A DNA stretch of 64,000 nucleotides from Candidatus Scybalocola faecipullorum (lineage in GTDB: Bacteria > Bacillota > Clostridia > Lachnospirales > Lachnospiraceae), in assembly GCA_018716485.1 (NCBI GenBank), contig DVJY01000012.1, forward strand, positions 1 to 64,000, in the 5' to 3' direction. Positions 1 to 7,826 of this stretch are shown piece by piece (the stretch's first letter is position 1; each line of letters opens with the position of its first letter). The notes beneath the pieces were generated by a model, which was not told the origin of the DNA, did not search any database, and saw nothing but the letters and a program-made list of their open reading frames with translations. The translations under genes were made by a program, and so were the position numbers.

Positions 1-692
1 AAAATATTGTCTTCTTTGGAGGCGCAGGAGTTTCTACGGAAAGCGGTATTCCCGATTTCAGAAGTGAACAGGGAATTTATAATACCCGGCGGCAGTTTGG
101 CGTATCTCCGGAAGAAATATTATCCCATACCTATTTTTTGCGACATACAGACAAGTTTTTCGATTTTTATAAGTCGACGATGGTATATACATCTGCCAAG
201 CCGAATAAAGCGCATGAAGCATTGGCGAAGCTGGAAGCTATGGGAAAACTGAAAGCAATTGTCACACAAAATATCGACGGGCTCCATCAGGCGGCCGGAA
301 GTAAAACTGTCTATGAACTTCATGGTACGATCCATAAAAATTACTGTATGAAGTGCGGCAAGTATTATGATCTGGATTATGTAATGAAAGCGCCGGGCGT
401 ACCTCGCTGTCAGCAGTGCGGGGGGATCGTTAAACCTGATGTCGTACTTTATGAAGAAAGTCTGGATGAAGAAACTATCGAGAAGAGTATCAGTGCAATC
501 GCAAAAGCTGATATGCTGATCGTGGGCGGCACATCGTTAAATGTTTATCCGGCGGCAGGATTCGTGCGATATTATCGGGGCGGACGGCTTGTATTGATCA
601 ATAAGAGTGATACGCCATATGATGGCTATGCAGATTTACTTATCCACGACAGTATTGGCAAAATTTTATCCGAGGCGGTAGAGAATTTATGA
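1..692 (+). CDS. cobB: Sir2-family NAD-dependent protein deacylase (5' partial)
   Basis: Sirtuin that removes acyl groups from protein lysines using NAD, giving nicotinamide and O-acyl-ADP-ribose; cytoplasmic. The reading frame is open from base 3, so the start lies before the window. Visible motifs in order: the NAD-binding GAGVSTESGIPDFRS loop at about bases 21-65, the QNIDGLHQAAG segment with the catalytic His, and two Cys pairs (CMKCG and CQQCGG) that bind structural zinc, then GGTSLNVYPAAG for the ribose pocket. An internal ATG at 138 would give a shorter protein but would lose the NAD loop, so it is not the start. The stop overlaps the next gene by 4 bases (ATGA), suggesting co-translation with the dipeptidase. 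The family call is firm; the deacylation substrates are unknown. Confidence 0.93.
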   Translation, partial: NIVFFGGAGVSTESGIPDFRSEQGIYNTRRQFGVSPEEILSHTYFLRHTDKFFDFYKSTMVYTSAKPNKAHEALAKLEAMGKLKAIVTQNIDGLHQAAGSKTVYELHGTIHKNYCMKCGKYYDLDYVMKAPGVPRCQQCGGIVKPDVVLYEESLDEETIEKSISAIAKADMLIVGGTSLNVYPAAGFVRYYRGGRLVLINKSDTPYDGYADLLIHDSIGKILSEAVENL

Positions 693-1672
693 GACCATAT
701 GCAGATATGCATTGTGATACGATTTCAAAAATTGCATATATTCCGGGAAACGGGGGCCTTTTTGAAAATAAAGGTCATATTGATCTGAAAAGTTTAAATA
801 AAGGCGGCTGTGCTGTTCAATTTTTTGCATGTTTTATCGATGCGGAAGTACACCGAGAACACTCTGAAAATGAGTTATGGGACAGATGCTGGCAGTCCGT
901 CAATGGACTTATAGATGTTTATGAACGCGAGATTGAAATCAATGAAAATTTTATACGAAAAGTTCAATGTGCCGCAGATATTGACAACAATATGAAGTAT
1001 GAAAAAATATCCGCAGTGCTGGCGATAGAGGAAGGCGGAATCATTAATGAAGACATGGAACGTCTTTGGGCACTTTATAAAAGAGGTGTACGATTAATAA
1101 CGCTGACATGGAATTACGAAAACTGTATCGGTTTTCCAAATAGTACAAACGCGGAATGCATGCGGCGGGGGCTGAAACCGTTTGGCGTTGAAATTATAGA
1201 GGAAATGCAGCGCCTTGGGATGATTGTCGATGTCTCCCATCTTTCCGACGGCGGATTTTGGGATGTGGCATCTGCTTCAGAAAAAAGAGGTATTCCCTTT
1301 GCGGTTTCTCATTCATGCGCAAGAGCACTGAAAAATCATCCGAGAAATCTGACTGACTCTATGCTTAGGGTCGTCGGACAGACTGGCAGTGTCGTCGGTG
1401 TTAATTTCTGTGACCAATTTTTAAATGATACAGGCTATTCGGACATTGATTCGATCGTACGGCATATTATTTATATGGTCAATACAGCCGGTTCGGAATC
1501 TGTTGGCTTTGGCACGGATTTTGACGGGATCGACAGCCGTTTGGAAATTGATAAAGCCGACAAAATGCCGCTGCTGATTGATGCGTTGGGAAAAGCAGGA
1601 CTTTCAGCAGCGGTAATAGATAAAATTTGTTATCAGAATGTTTTGAGAGTTATTCGGGAAGTGATCAAATAG
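689..1672 (+). CDS. Membrane dipeptidase family (peptidase M19, renal dipeptidase-like)
   Basis: Zinc dipeptidase of the M19 amidohydrolase family, 327 residues, the usual size for bacterial members. Metal-ligand signatures are in the expected order: MHCDT (H8, D10), the bridging Glu in AIEEGG near residue 112, VSHLSD near 177, VSHSCAR followed by HPRN near 198, and GFGTDFDG near 275. There is no signal peptide, so despite the family name it is probably cytoplasmic and hydrolyses dipeptides, possibly including D-residue dipeptides (family knowledge). The ATG overlaps the stop of the sirtuin gene, so the two are probably co-transcribed. Physiological substrate not inferable. Confidence 0.93.
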   Translation: MRPYADMHCDTISKIAYIPGNGGLFENKGHIDLKSLNKGGCAVQFFACFIDAEVHREHSENELWDRCWQSVNGLIDVYEREIEINENFIRKVQCAADIDNNMKYEKISAVLAIEEGGIINEDMERLWALYKRGVRLITLTWNYENCIGFPNSTNAECMRRGLKPFGVEIIEEMQRLGMIVDVSHLSDGGFWDVASASEKRGIPFAVSHSCARALKNHPRNLTDSMLRVVGQTGSVVGVNFCDQFLNDTGYSDIDSIVRHIIYMVNTAGSESVGFGTDFDGIDSRLEIDKADKMPLLIDALGKAGLSAAVIDKICYQNVLRVIREVIK

Positions 1673-1679
1673 CATTTTA

Positions 1680-1946
1680 TCATTCTTCAATCACCTGTAT
1701 CTCGAGAAAGTCAAAATCAATAGAGTCAATAAAGTTTTCACTTGTAAAGCGGGTTTTATCGTGAATTTGAAAATCTTTGATCGTGCTGTCAAACCAGATA
1801 GGCTCTGAAAGGTCAAATTCGATGCATATCTGAGAGAGCGCATCAAAGATTTTCTTTGTTCTTGATTTTTCTGAATCGTCGTCACAAATAACGGTATCTT
1901 TAATAAGACGTGTATCTTTAAATATTTTTCCCCATAATCTGAACAT
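1680..1946 (-). CDS. Conserved hypothetical small protein, 88 aa
   Basis: I do not recognise a named family. The gene has a good ribosome binding site (AAGGAG, six bases before the ATG at 1946). The product is 88 residues, acidic in its C-terminal half, with no membrane segment and no metal motif. It begins with MFRLWGKIFKDTRLIKD and is predicted mixed alpha/beta. It lies just downstream of the thiazole operon on the same strand, about 95 bases after the last thi stop, so read-through transcription is possible. It converges with the dipeptidase gene 8 bases away. A real gene is likely because of the RBS and clean start; function unknown. Confidence 0.7.
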   Translation of the reverse strand: MFRLWGKIFKDTRLIKDTVICDDDSEKSRTKKIFDALSQICIEFDLSEPIWFDSTIKDFQIHDKTRFTSENFIDSIDFDFLEIQVIEE

Positions 1947-2042
1947 AATAGACTCCTTGTCTGTATTTCGAAGTTACTCTGGTATTACAGCATCAGTATA
2001 GACGTATTGCAGACAGGCGTCAAGCAGGAAAGACTGATTATG

Positions 2043-2630
2043 TTAAAGCTGCATGGCAGCGGACATCATACAGCCGCCCGCAGCGCCCGAGGCAATCACT
2101 TGAGACAGATTGTAAAAACTGATGCCTCCGATTGCGTATACAGGTATCGGCGATTGCCCTGTCTGAGCGCTTATATTCAAAACCGTCCGGCATACATTGC
2201 GAAGAAATGGCAAGCCTCTGGGCGGCAGATCTTTTTTGCAGTCTGTGGCGAAGATATGTCCCGCAATTATATAGGATACGCCTAAACGTGCGGCCTGTGC
2301 CGCTTCTTCGACAGAATGTATGGACACACCGGTATGGGAAAACTCGGATATAACTTCCGGCCGTCCGATCAGCGCCTGATATGAGAGATGAATATCAGGC
2401 ACTGACAGTGACTTGGCTATTTCAATCCGCCCGTTTACGGAGAGAGGAATTCCGTAAGCACTGCATAGTATTTTACATTTTTGAACATATTTTATGTAAA
2501 TGTCATCCGGCAAATCCTTTTCGCGCAAAATAATCCGATCCGGTTTTTGGCGGCATATGCGCTCAATTTGTACAAAAAAGTCACGTTGACATAAGTTTCT
2601 GTCTGTGACAGCGATCAAGTGCTCCATCAT
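2043..2630 (-). CDS. tenI: TenI-like thiazole tautomerase (ThiE/TenI family)
   Basis: About 195-residue TIM barrel of the ThiE/TenI family. ThiE couples thiazole phosphate to HMP-PP; TenI instead tautomerises the thiazole product of ThiG. Here the loop reads AGHIFATDCKKDLPPRG: the GH and CKK..PPRG pattern is what I recall for TenI (the His is its key residue), whereas ThiE normally has GPIFPTxTK at this place. ILREKDL, IHLSYQAL and AIGGIS, shared by both subfamilies, are also present. The start is placed at one of two adjacent ATGs (2630) overlapping the thiH TGA; an ATG at 2642 is also possible. It is the last gene of thiS-thiF-thiG-thiH-tenI, which fits a tautomerase. TenI over ThiE is inference from the loop; a true ThiE would then be elsewhere. 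Confidence 0.82.
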   Translation of the reverse strand: MMEHLIAVTDRNLCQRDFFVQIERICRQKPDRIILREKDLPDDIYIKYVQKCKILCSAYGIPLSVNGRIEIAKSLSVPDIHLSYQALIGRPEVISEFSHTGVSIHSVEEAAQAARLGVSYIIAGHIFATDCKKDLPPRGLPFLRNVCRTVLNISAQTGQSPIPVYAIGGISFYNLSQVIASGAAGGCMMSAAMQL

Positions 2631-3820
2631 GACTGCACCCATACATAATCGTTATAGGCAGGCTGGAGTCCGAGAGAGATAAGTGAATGATGGACTTCAT
2701 CTACGCTGCGGCCGTCAGCAACTTCAAACTGTTCATCGCCTTTAGGGTCATCTTCATGTCCGCCGATGGCAGTGCTTACGCCTGCGGAAGTTTTTGTGGC
2801 AACAAGTCCGAGAACATGATCACGAAATCCGGATCGTTCGCGGGCTGATATTGTAAGTCCTGCAAAAGGTAAAAAAATTCTGTATGCCATCATTACTTGA
2901 AGCAGTTCGGATTCTTTAATTCCGGCAGCATCCGGAAGAATTATTTCCTCACTGTCAGTAGTGACATACGGGCGAAGACGCGGTACAGAAAAGGAAATTT
3001 CCGCTTTCGGATATTTCTGCTGAATAAAGTAAGCATGCAGACCTGCCGCCAGCGCATCGCTCCTGAAGTTGCCAAGACCAAGAAGAGCGCCGAAAGAAAC
3101 GCCGCGCATACCGCCTATTAATGCCCGTTCCTGAGCATTAAAGCGATAAGGAAAGCTGCGTTTTGAACCTGCAGGATGTACGGTGCCGTATCGCTGAGGA
3201 TCATATGTCTCCTGATAAACGCTGACAAAATCAGCGCCGCATTGATGCAGATATGCATATTCATCACTATTGAGCGGATAAACTTCGATACCTACAGCTT
3301 TAAAATACTTTCTGGCAATTTTAATGGCTTCGCCGATATAGGAAACGTCTGACATATGGCGGGATTCACCGGTAAGCAAAAGAATTTCGCGAAGTCCGGT
3401 GGAAGCGATAGAACAAAGTTCTTTGTCAATTTCTTCATAGGTCAATTTGGCGCGATGGATCCTGTTTTTGCAGTTGAAACCGCAGTAGATACACTGGTTT
3501 TCGCAGTAGTTGGCAATATATAAAGGAGTAAACACATCGACCGTGTTCCCAAAATGACGTCTTGTCTCATAAAGAGAACGGCGAGCCATAGCCTCAAGGT
3601 ATGAACCGGCTTTAGGAGAGAGAAGGGCTGCATAGTCATAGACATTTAATGAGTCTTTGCTCAGGGCGGCCTGAACATCTCTGTCAGTAAATTGTGCCAT
3701 ATCACATTCACGCACGAAGTTTAATACTCTATCCATAATGTCCGATTCGATGATTTCCATGCCCGAGGCATAACTCATCGGATCGCCATCCCACAGTTTC
3801 TTTTTGGTGTTTTCTGACAT
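2627..3820 (-). CDS. thiH: 2-iminoacetate synthase ThiH (radical SAM)
   Basis: Radical SAM enzyme that cleaves tyrosine to dehydroglycine (2-iminoacetate) and p-cresol, supplying the C2-N3 unit of the thiamine thiazole in anaerobes. 397 residues. The CxxxCxxC cluster motif reads CENQCIYCGFNC near residue 109; GESRH and the Gly-rich GALLGLGNF segment follow. Strong AAGGAGG eight bases before the ATG. It sits between thiG and tenI with a 4-base overlap to the latter. Use of ThiH rather than the oxygen-dependent glycine oxidase ThiO fits an anaerobic host. Confidence 0.96.
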   Translation of the reverse strand: MSENTKKKLWDGDPMSYASGMEIIESDIMDRVLNFVRECDMAQFTDRDVQAALSKDSLNVYDYAALLSPKAGSYLEAMARRSLYETRRHFGNTVDVFTPLYIANYCENQCIYCGFNCKNRIHRAKLTYEEIDKELCSIASTGLREILLLTGESRHMSDVSYIGEAIKIARKYFKAVGIEVYPLNSDEYAYLHQCGADFVSVYQETYDPQRYGTVHPAGSKRSFPYRFNAQERALIGGMRGVSFGALLGLGNFRSDALAAGLHAYFIQQKYPKAEISFSVPRLRPYVTTDSEEIILPDAAGIKESELLQVMMAYRIFLPFAGLTISARERSGFRDHVLGLVATKTSAGVSTAIGGHEDDPKGDEQFEVADGRSVDEVHHSLISLGLQPAYNDYVWVQS

Positions 3821-3831
3821 ATTGAGCCTCC

Positions 3832-4599
3832 TTAATCTTGTAAAAATCCTGTCAGCGGACTTGAAGCACTGCCTCTGTCTTGGAGTACGCGTCCGGGACC
3901 GGAAAGATAGGCCATACGCCCGGCTTCAATAGCGAGCTTAAAGGCTTTGGCCATCAAAGCAACATCACCGGCTGTGGCAACAGCTGTGTTGGCCATAACA
4001 GCGTCGACGCCAAGTTCCATGGCCTCACATGCCTGAGATGGACGGCCGATGCCGGCGTCTACGATTACCGGCAGATCAATCTCTTCAACGATCATTTTTA
4101 CAAAATCTTTTGTCAGCAGCCCTTTATTGCTTCCGATCGGCGCGCCCAAAGGCATGATGGCTGCGGCTCCGGCATCTTTTAATGCTCTGGCAGCTACAAG
4201 ATCCGGCATCATATACGGCATGACGATAAAGCCTTCTTTGGAGAGGATTTCCGTTGCTTGGATTGTTTCACGGTTGTCAGGCATCAGATATTTTGAATCA
4301 GGTATAATTTCAATTTTAACAAAATCGCCGCAGCCCAGTTCTCGTGAGAGCCGCGCGATACGTACAGCTTCCAGCGCTGTTCTGGCGCCTGAAGTATTTG
4401 GAAGAAGGGTAATGCCCTTAGGTATATAATCCAGTATATTTTCCTTGCCGCCGGCATTGGCGCGTCTTAAAGCAAGCGTTGCCATTTCCACACCGCCATT
4501 TTCGATAACGGCACGGGTCATTTCCAATGAGAATTTTCCGGAACCTAAAATAAAACGTGATTGGAACGTATGTCCTCCAATGATTAATGGATCATTCAT
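3832..4599 (-). CDS. thiG: Thiazole synthase ThiG
   Basis: Condenses 1-deoxy-xylulose 5-phosphate, 2-iminoacetate and ThiS thiocarboxylate to thiazole phosphate. 255 residues, usual length. The Schiff-base Lys lies in FVKIEIIPD; the phosphate-binding segments [14 protein letters not shown] and [11 protein letters not shown] and the [12 protein letters not shown] strand are all present. RBS AGGAGG upstream of the ATG at 4599. It sits 11 bases upstream of thiH in the minus-strand operon. Confidence 0.97.
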   Translation of the reverse strand: MNDPLIIGGHTFQSRFILGSGKFSLEMTRAVIENGGVEMATLALRRANAGGKENILDYIPKGITLLPNTSGARTALEAVRIARLSRELGCGDFVKIEIIPDSKYLMPDNRETIQATEILSKEGFIVMPYMMPDLVAARALKDAGAAAIMPLGAPIGSNKGLLTKDFVKMIVEEIDLPVIVDAGIGRPSQACEAMELGVDAVMANTAVATAGDVALMAKAFKLAIEAGRMAYLSGPGRVLQDRGSASSPLTGFLQD

Positions 4600-4643
4600 G
4601 TGTGATTACCTCCTGAAAAAATGTGATACAGCCATGCAAAGAT

Positions 4644-5243
4644 TTAAGGCTGCGTATAACCGTTTAAAAGTCTGAGTACCATATTGGCCTGATGCCCGGC
4701 ACAGATTTGCACGCGCGGAGCGGTCAGCCGTACACCGAAGCCGATTTCGCTCATACCGTCGCCGCAGATATAAAGACGGCGCATGCGCTGAATTGTTCTG
4801 ATTGTATTAGCGCTTTCGATGCCGGCCATGCCCGAACCTGAGATGACAATGGTGTCGGGAAGTTCGGTGAGCAGAGCGGCAGCGAGATCAGCCTTAAAGT
4901 CCGGGCGGTCAAAAGCTTCGCAGACAATCCGGCAGTTTTTGAAGATTGAAGACATATTATCTTTGGTCAGCAGTATGTCATGAACAGTAAGATCAAGATC
5001 AGGATTAAGACGGAGCATCTGTTCGGAAATACATTCCGTTTTTTTTCGCCCGAGATGTTCAGGAAAATAGTGCTGACGGTTAAGATTGCTTTCATCAACG
5101 ATATCAAAATCAGCTAAGACAAAATGGCGGATACCGCTGCGTGCCAGCATCATGGCGATATTAGAGCCAAGGCCTCCAAGACCGGCGATGCCGATACAAA
5201 CATTTTCTATGTTAAAAAGATTTTGAGACTGCACTTCGTTCAT
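4644..5243 (-). CDS. thiF: ThiS adenylyltransferase ThiF, short form
   Basis: E1-like enzyme that adenylates the C-terminal Gly of ThiS before sulfur transfer. The Rossmann ATP loop GIAGLGGLGSNIA (residues ~17-29), the DFDIVDESNLNRQ metal/ATP motif and GRKKTECI are clear. It is only 199 residues, against about 250 for E. coli ThiF, and I see no paired CxxC zinc motifs; this matches the short clostridial ThiF branch rather than a truncation, since the C-terminus ends normally. The ATG overlaps the thiS stop by one base (TGATG), showing tight coupling. Confidence 0.93.
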   Translation of the reverse strand: MNEVQSQNLFNIENVCIGIAGLGGLGSNIAMMLARSGIRHFVLADFDIVDESNLNRQHYFPEHLGRKKTECISEQMLRLNPDLDLTVHDILLTKDNMSSIFKNCRIVCEAFDRPDFKADLAAALLTELPDTIVISGSGMAGIESANTIRTIQRMRRLYICGDGMSEIGFGVRLTAPRVQICAGHQANMVLRLLNGYTQP

Positions 5244-5437
5244 CAGCCCCCTCCTACAAAAGTCACAATTTCAAGAGTATCGGCATCGCTTAACATAGTC
5301 TCCTGAAATTTGGATTTTGGCACAATATCGCCATTGCGTTCAACGGCAACCCGGTCCGGCTGATAGCTGTGGCCGATCAGAAAATCATAGACACTGATGC
5401 TGTGTTCAAGCTGTATTGTCTGACTGTTTACTTTCAC
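5243..5437 (-). CDS. thiS: Sulfur carrier protein ThiS
   Basis: Ubiquitin-like sulfur carrier of thiazole synthesis, 64 residues. It ends in the diagnostic VGGG tail, whose last Gly becomes the thiocarboxylate. The start is taken as GTG at 5437 because AAAGGAGG lies seven bases upstream; a longer frame to 5473 would run through the leader hairpin and lacks an RBS. First gene of thiS-thiF-thiG-thiH-tenI. Confidence 0.93.
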   Translation of the reverse strand: MKVNSQTIQLEHSISVYDFLIGHSYQPDRVAVERNGDIVPKSKFQETMLSDADTLEIVTFVGGG

Positions 5438-5459
5438 AAAAAAACCTCCTTTAAAGCAC

Positions 5460-5494
5460 AAAAAGGGACACACCCGCGGTGGTGTGCCCCTTTA
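5460..5494 (-). terminator. Terminator-like hairpin in the thiS leader
   Basis: On the minus strand a 13-bp stem (AAAGGGGCACACC pairing with GGTGTGTCCCTTT, one G.U) with a 6-base loop is followed by a T run, and lies between the promoter and the thiS RBS. An AT-rich stem-loop (TTTAATTA with TAATTAAA) just upstream overlaps its 5' arm by three A residues and could compete with it. This looks like an attenuator. No TPP aptamer sequence is visible before it. Confidence 0.7.
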
Positions 5495-5543
5495 ATTAAA
5501 TGCAGCATCTAATTAAATTAACAACATTATAAAATTCATTGAT

Positions 5544-5572
5544 ACCATAGCATAAATCGTAAATAATGTCAA
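5544..5572 (-). promoter_or_regulatory. Promoter of the thiazole operon
   Basis: Minus strand: TTGACA (5572-5567), 17-base spacer, TATGGT (5549-5544). The predicted transcript start near 5537 gives a leader of about 100 bases that includes the terminator-like hairpin before thiS. Confidence 0.7.
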
Positions 5573-5682
5573 TAAAACATGATAAAATTTTTATGTATAT
5601 GCCCCCTAGACACATCACAAGAAAAATTATAAAATAAAAACATCAGCAAAAATTATGTTATATAATGAAAGGATATTGAGGT

Positions 5683-6225
5683 ATGAGACATATTGTGGAC
5701 GATACACAGGCAATTATTGTAGATTATCAGGAAAAATTGGTCCCGGTGATGAACGATGCACAGACACTTGAGAAGAACAGCTGTATTTTAATTAAAGGTC
5801 TTAAAGCACTTGGAGTTCCGATGACAATTACACAGCAGTATACAAAGGGTATTGGAATGACGATTCCGTCAATTTTTGAAGCAGCGGAAACTGAAGAATA
5901 CATGGATAAGATTGTATTCAGCAGCTATGGTCAGGAAGATATAAAAGCGAGAATTGATCAAATCGGCAAAAAGACAGTCATTGTCTGCGGAATCGAAGCA
6001 CATATTTGTGTACTGCAGACATGTATTGATTTAAAAGAGGCAGGATATGAACCTGTATTAGTAACAGACTGCATCAGTTCAAGAAAAGCCCGCGACACTG
6101 AGATGGCGATTACGAGAGCGGTCAGCGAAGGTATTACGGTAACGACATATGAGTCCATTCTGTTTGAACTGACCCGCAAAGCAGGAAGTGATACTTTCAA
6201 AACCATATCTAAGCTTATTAAATAA
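5683..6225 (+). CDS. Isochorismatase-fold cysteine hydrolase, possible nicotinamidase
   Basis: 180-residue cysteine hydrolase. The Asp-Lys-Cys triad is visible as D in VDYQEKL, K in MDKIVFSSYG and C in GIEAHICVLQT. The family includes nicotinamidase, isochorismatase and amidases. It lies 60 bases before nicotinate phosphoribosyltransferase, so deamidation of nicotinamide to nicotinate (PncA activity) is a reasonable inference from context. I cannot confirm the metal-binding His set typical of PncA, so the specific activity is open. RBS GAGGT is close to the ATG; TATAAT at 5661-5666 is a candidate -10. Confidence 0.85.
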   Translation: MRHIVDDTQAIIVDYQEKLVPVMNDAQTLEKNSCILIKGLKALGVPMTITQQYTKGIGMTIPSIFEAAETEEYMDKIVFSSYGQEDIKARIDQIGKKTVIVCGIEAHICVLQTCIDLKEAGYEPVLVTDCISSRKARDTEMAITRAVSEGITVTTYESILFELTRKAGSDTFKTISKLIK

Positions 6226-6284
6226 AATGACGCCGGAGCATGCCTTATGACATGTATATGGTATCAGCTACGGGAGAGATGAAT

Positions 6285-7742
6285 ATGAGTCGATATAATA
6301 TGACCTTGCTGACAGATCTGTATGAACTGACGATGATGCAGGGGTATTTTAAGAGCGGAACAAATGAAAAGGTTGTTTTTGACGTTTTTTATCGGAAAAA
6401 TCCTAGCGGCAGCGCATATGCGATTACTGCAGGACTTCAGCAGGTGATCGAATATATTAAAGAACTGAAATTTTTAAAAGAAGATATTGAGTATCTTGAA
6501 TCTACCGGCTTGTTTGGCAGTGATTTTTTGGAATATCTGGAGCATTTCAAATTTTCGGGAGATATTTATGCGATACCGGAAGGCACCGTTGTTTTTCCAA
6601 AGGAACCGCTTCTGAAAGTTATCGCTCCGATCATGGAGGCGCAGCTTATTGAAACTGCGATTCTCAATGTCATCAATCATCAGAGTCTGATTGCGACTAA
6701 AGCCTCAAGGGTCGTATACGCGGCCGGCGGCGGCGTGATGGAGTTTGGGTTAAGGCGGGCTCAGGGGCCGGATGCCGGAGTCTATGGCGCAAGGGCGGCC
6801 ATGATCGGCGGCTGCGTCGGAACTTCAAATGTACTGGCAGGAAAAATGTTTGATATTCCGGTTAAAGGAACCCATGCCCATAGCTGGATCATGAGTTTTA
6901 AGACAGAATTGGAAGCATTTAGGACATATGCCCGTTTATATCCGGATAACTGTCTGCTTCTGGTGGATACGTATGATACATTAAAGTCCGGTGTTCCCCA
7001 TGCTATTCAGGTGTTTGATGAACTGAAGGCTTCAGGAATTCATCCGAAGATGTATGGTATCCGACTGGACAGCGGCGATCTTGCCTATTTGACTAAAAAA
7101 GCAAGAAAGATGCTTGATGCTGCAGGCCATACTGATGCGGTGATTTCCGCATCCAGCGATCTTGATGAGTATGTTATAGAGAGTCTTCAGCGGCAGGGGG
7201 CTAAGATTACATCGTGGGGTGTCGGCACGAATATGATTACGGCGGCAGACTGTCCGGCATTCGGCGGTGTCTATAAACTGGCGGCAATTACCGACGAAGA
7301 AGGCAATTTTATTCCTAAGATCAAAGTATCTGAGAATGTTGAGAAAGTTACCAATCCCGGCAATAAAACCGTGTTCAGGCTGTATGACAGTGAGAATGGA
7401 AAGATTAAAGCGGATTTGATCGCTCTGGCCGATGAAGTTTATACACCGGACAAGCCGTTAATGATTTTTGACCAGACGGCAACATGGAAAAAAACTTATT
7501 TGAAAGAAAATACTTATACGGTCAGAGAACTTCTTGTGCCGATATTTATCAATGGTGAATGTGTCTATCAGTCACCGACTGTGATGGAAATCAGAGATTA
7601 TTGCTTCAAAGAGTTGGAAACGCTCTGGGATGAATCCAGACGTTTTGTGAATCCTCAGGAAGTATATGTGGATTTATCTAAGCCTTTGTGGATATTAAAG
7701 CATGATTTGTTGGATGGTGTGCATAACTTCCATGATCGATAA
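6285..7742 (+). CDS. pncB: Nicotinate phosphoribosyltransferase
   Basis: Preiss-Handler salvage enzyme: nicotinate + PRPP + ATP to nicotinate mononucleotide. From ATG 6285 it is 485 residues and begins MSRYNMTLLTDLYELTMMQGYF, the typical family start; GGGAGA lies seven bases upstream. ATGs at 6240 and 6279 in the same frame fit the RBS less well. FGLRRAQGPDAG, the catalytic-His region GTHAHSWIMSF, and IRLDSGDLAYL are all characteristic. It follows the cysteine hydrolase; together they would recycle nicotinamide into NAD. Confidence 0.96.
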   Translation: MSRYNMTLLTDLYELTMMQGYFKSGTNEKVVFDVFYRKNPSGSAYAITAGLQQVIEYIKELKFLKEDIEYLESTGLFGSDFLEYLEHFKFSGDIYAIPEGTVVFPKEPLLKVIAPIMEAQLIETAILNVINHQSLIATKASRVVYAAGGGVMEFGLRRAQGPDAGVYGARAAMIGGCVGTSNVLAGKMFDIPVKGTHAHSWIMSFKTELEAFRTYARLYPDNCLLLVDTYDTLKSGVPHAIQVFDELKASGIHPKMYGIRLDSGDLAYLTKKARKMLDAAGHTDAVISASSDLDEYVIESLQRQGAKITSWGVGTNMITAADCPAFGGVYKLAAITDEEGNFIPKIKVSENVEKVTNPGNKTVFRLYDSENGKIKADLIALADEVYTPDKPLMIFDQTATWKKTYLKENTYTVRELLVPIFINGECVYQSPTVMEIRDYCFKELETLWDESRRFVNPQEVYVDLSKPLWILKHDLLDGVHNFHDR

Positions 7743-7826
7743 AGAGAGAGGGAAGCACGAAGTTTGGAAGTAAACTTCCAAATCTGCCATTATTGACGCA
7801 GCAGGTGCGTCAGGAATGAGGAAAAG

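Noticed and set aside
5438..5510. Possible leader peptide (about 24 codons) ending at the thiS start
   Set aside because: The frame overlaps the thiS GTG neatly, but it has no ribosome binding site and runs through the terminator stem.
5437..5572. TPP riboswitch before thiS
   Set aside because: The CUGAGA and ACCUGA blocks found before thiC are missing here.
7806..7820. 13-mer GTGCGTCAGGAAT shared with the region near 27567
   Set aside because: Only two short occurrences, no shared function of the genes; may be chance.
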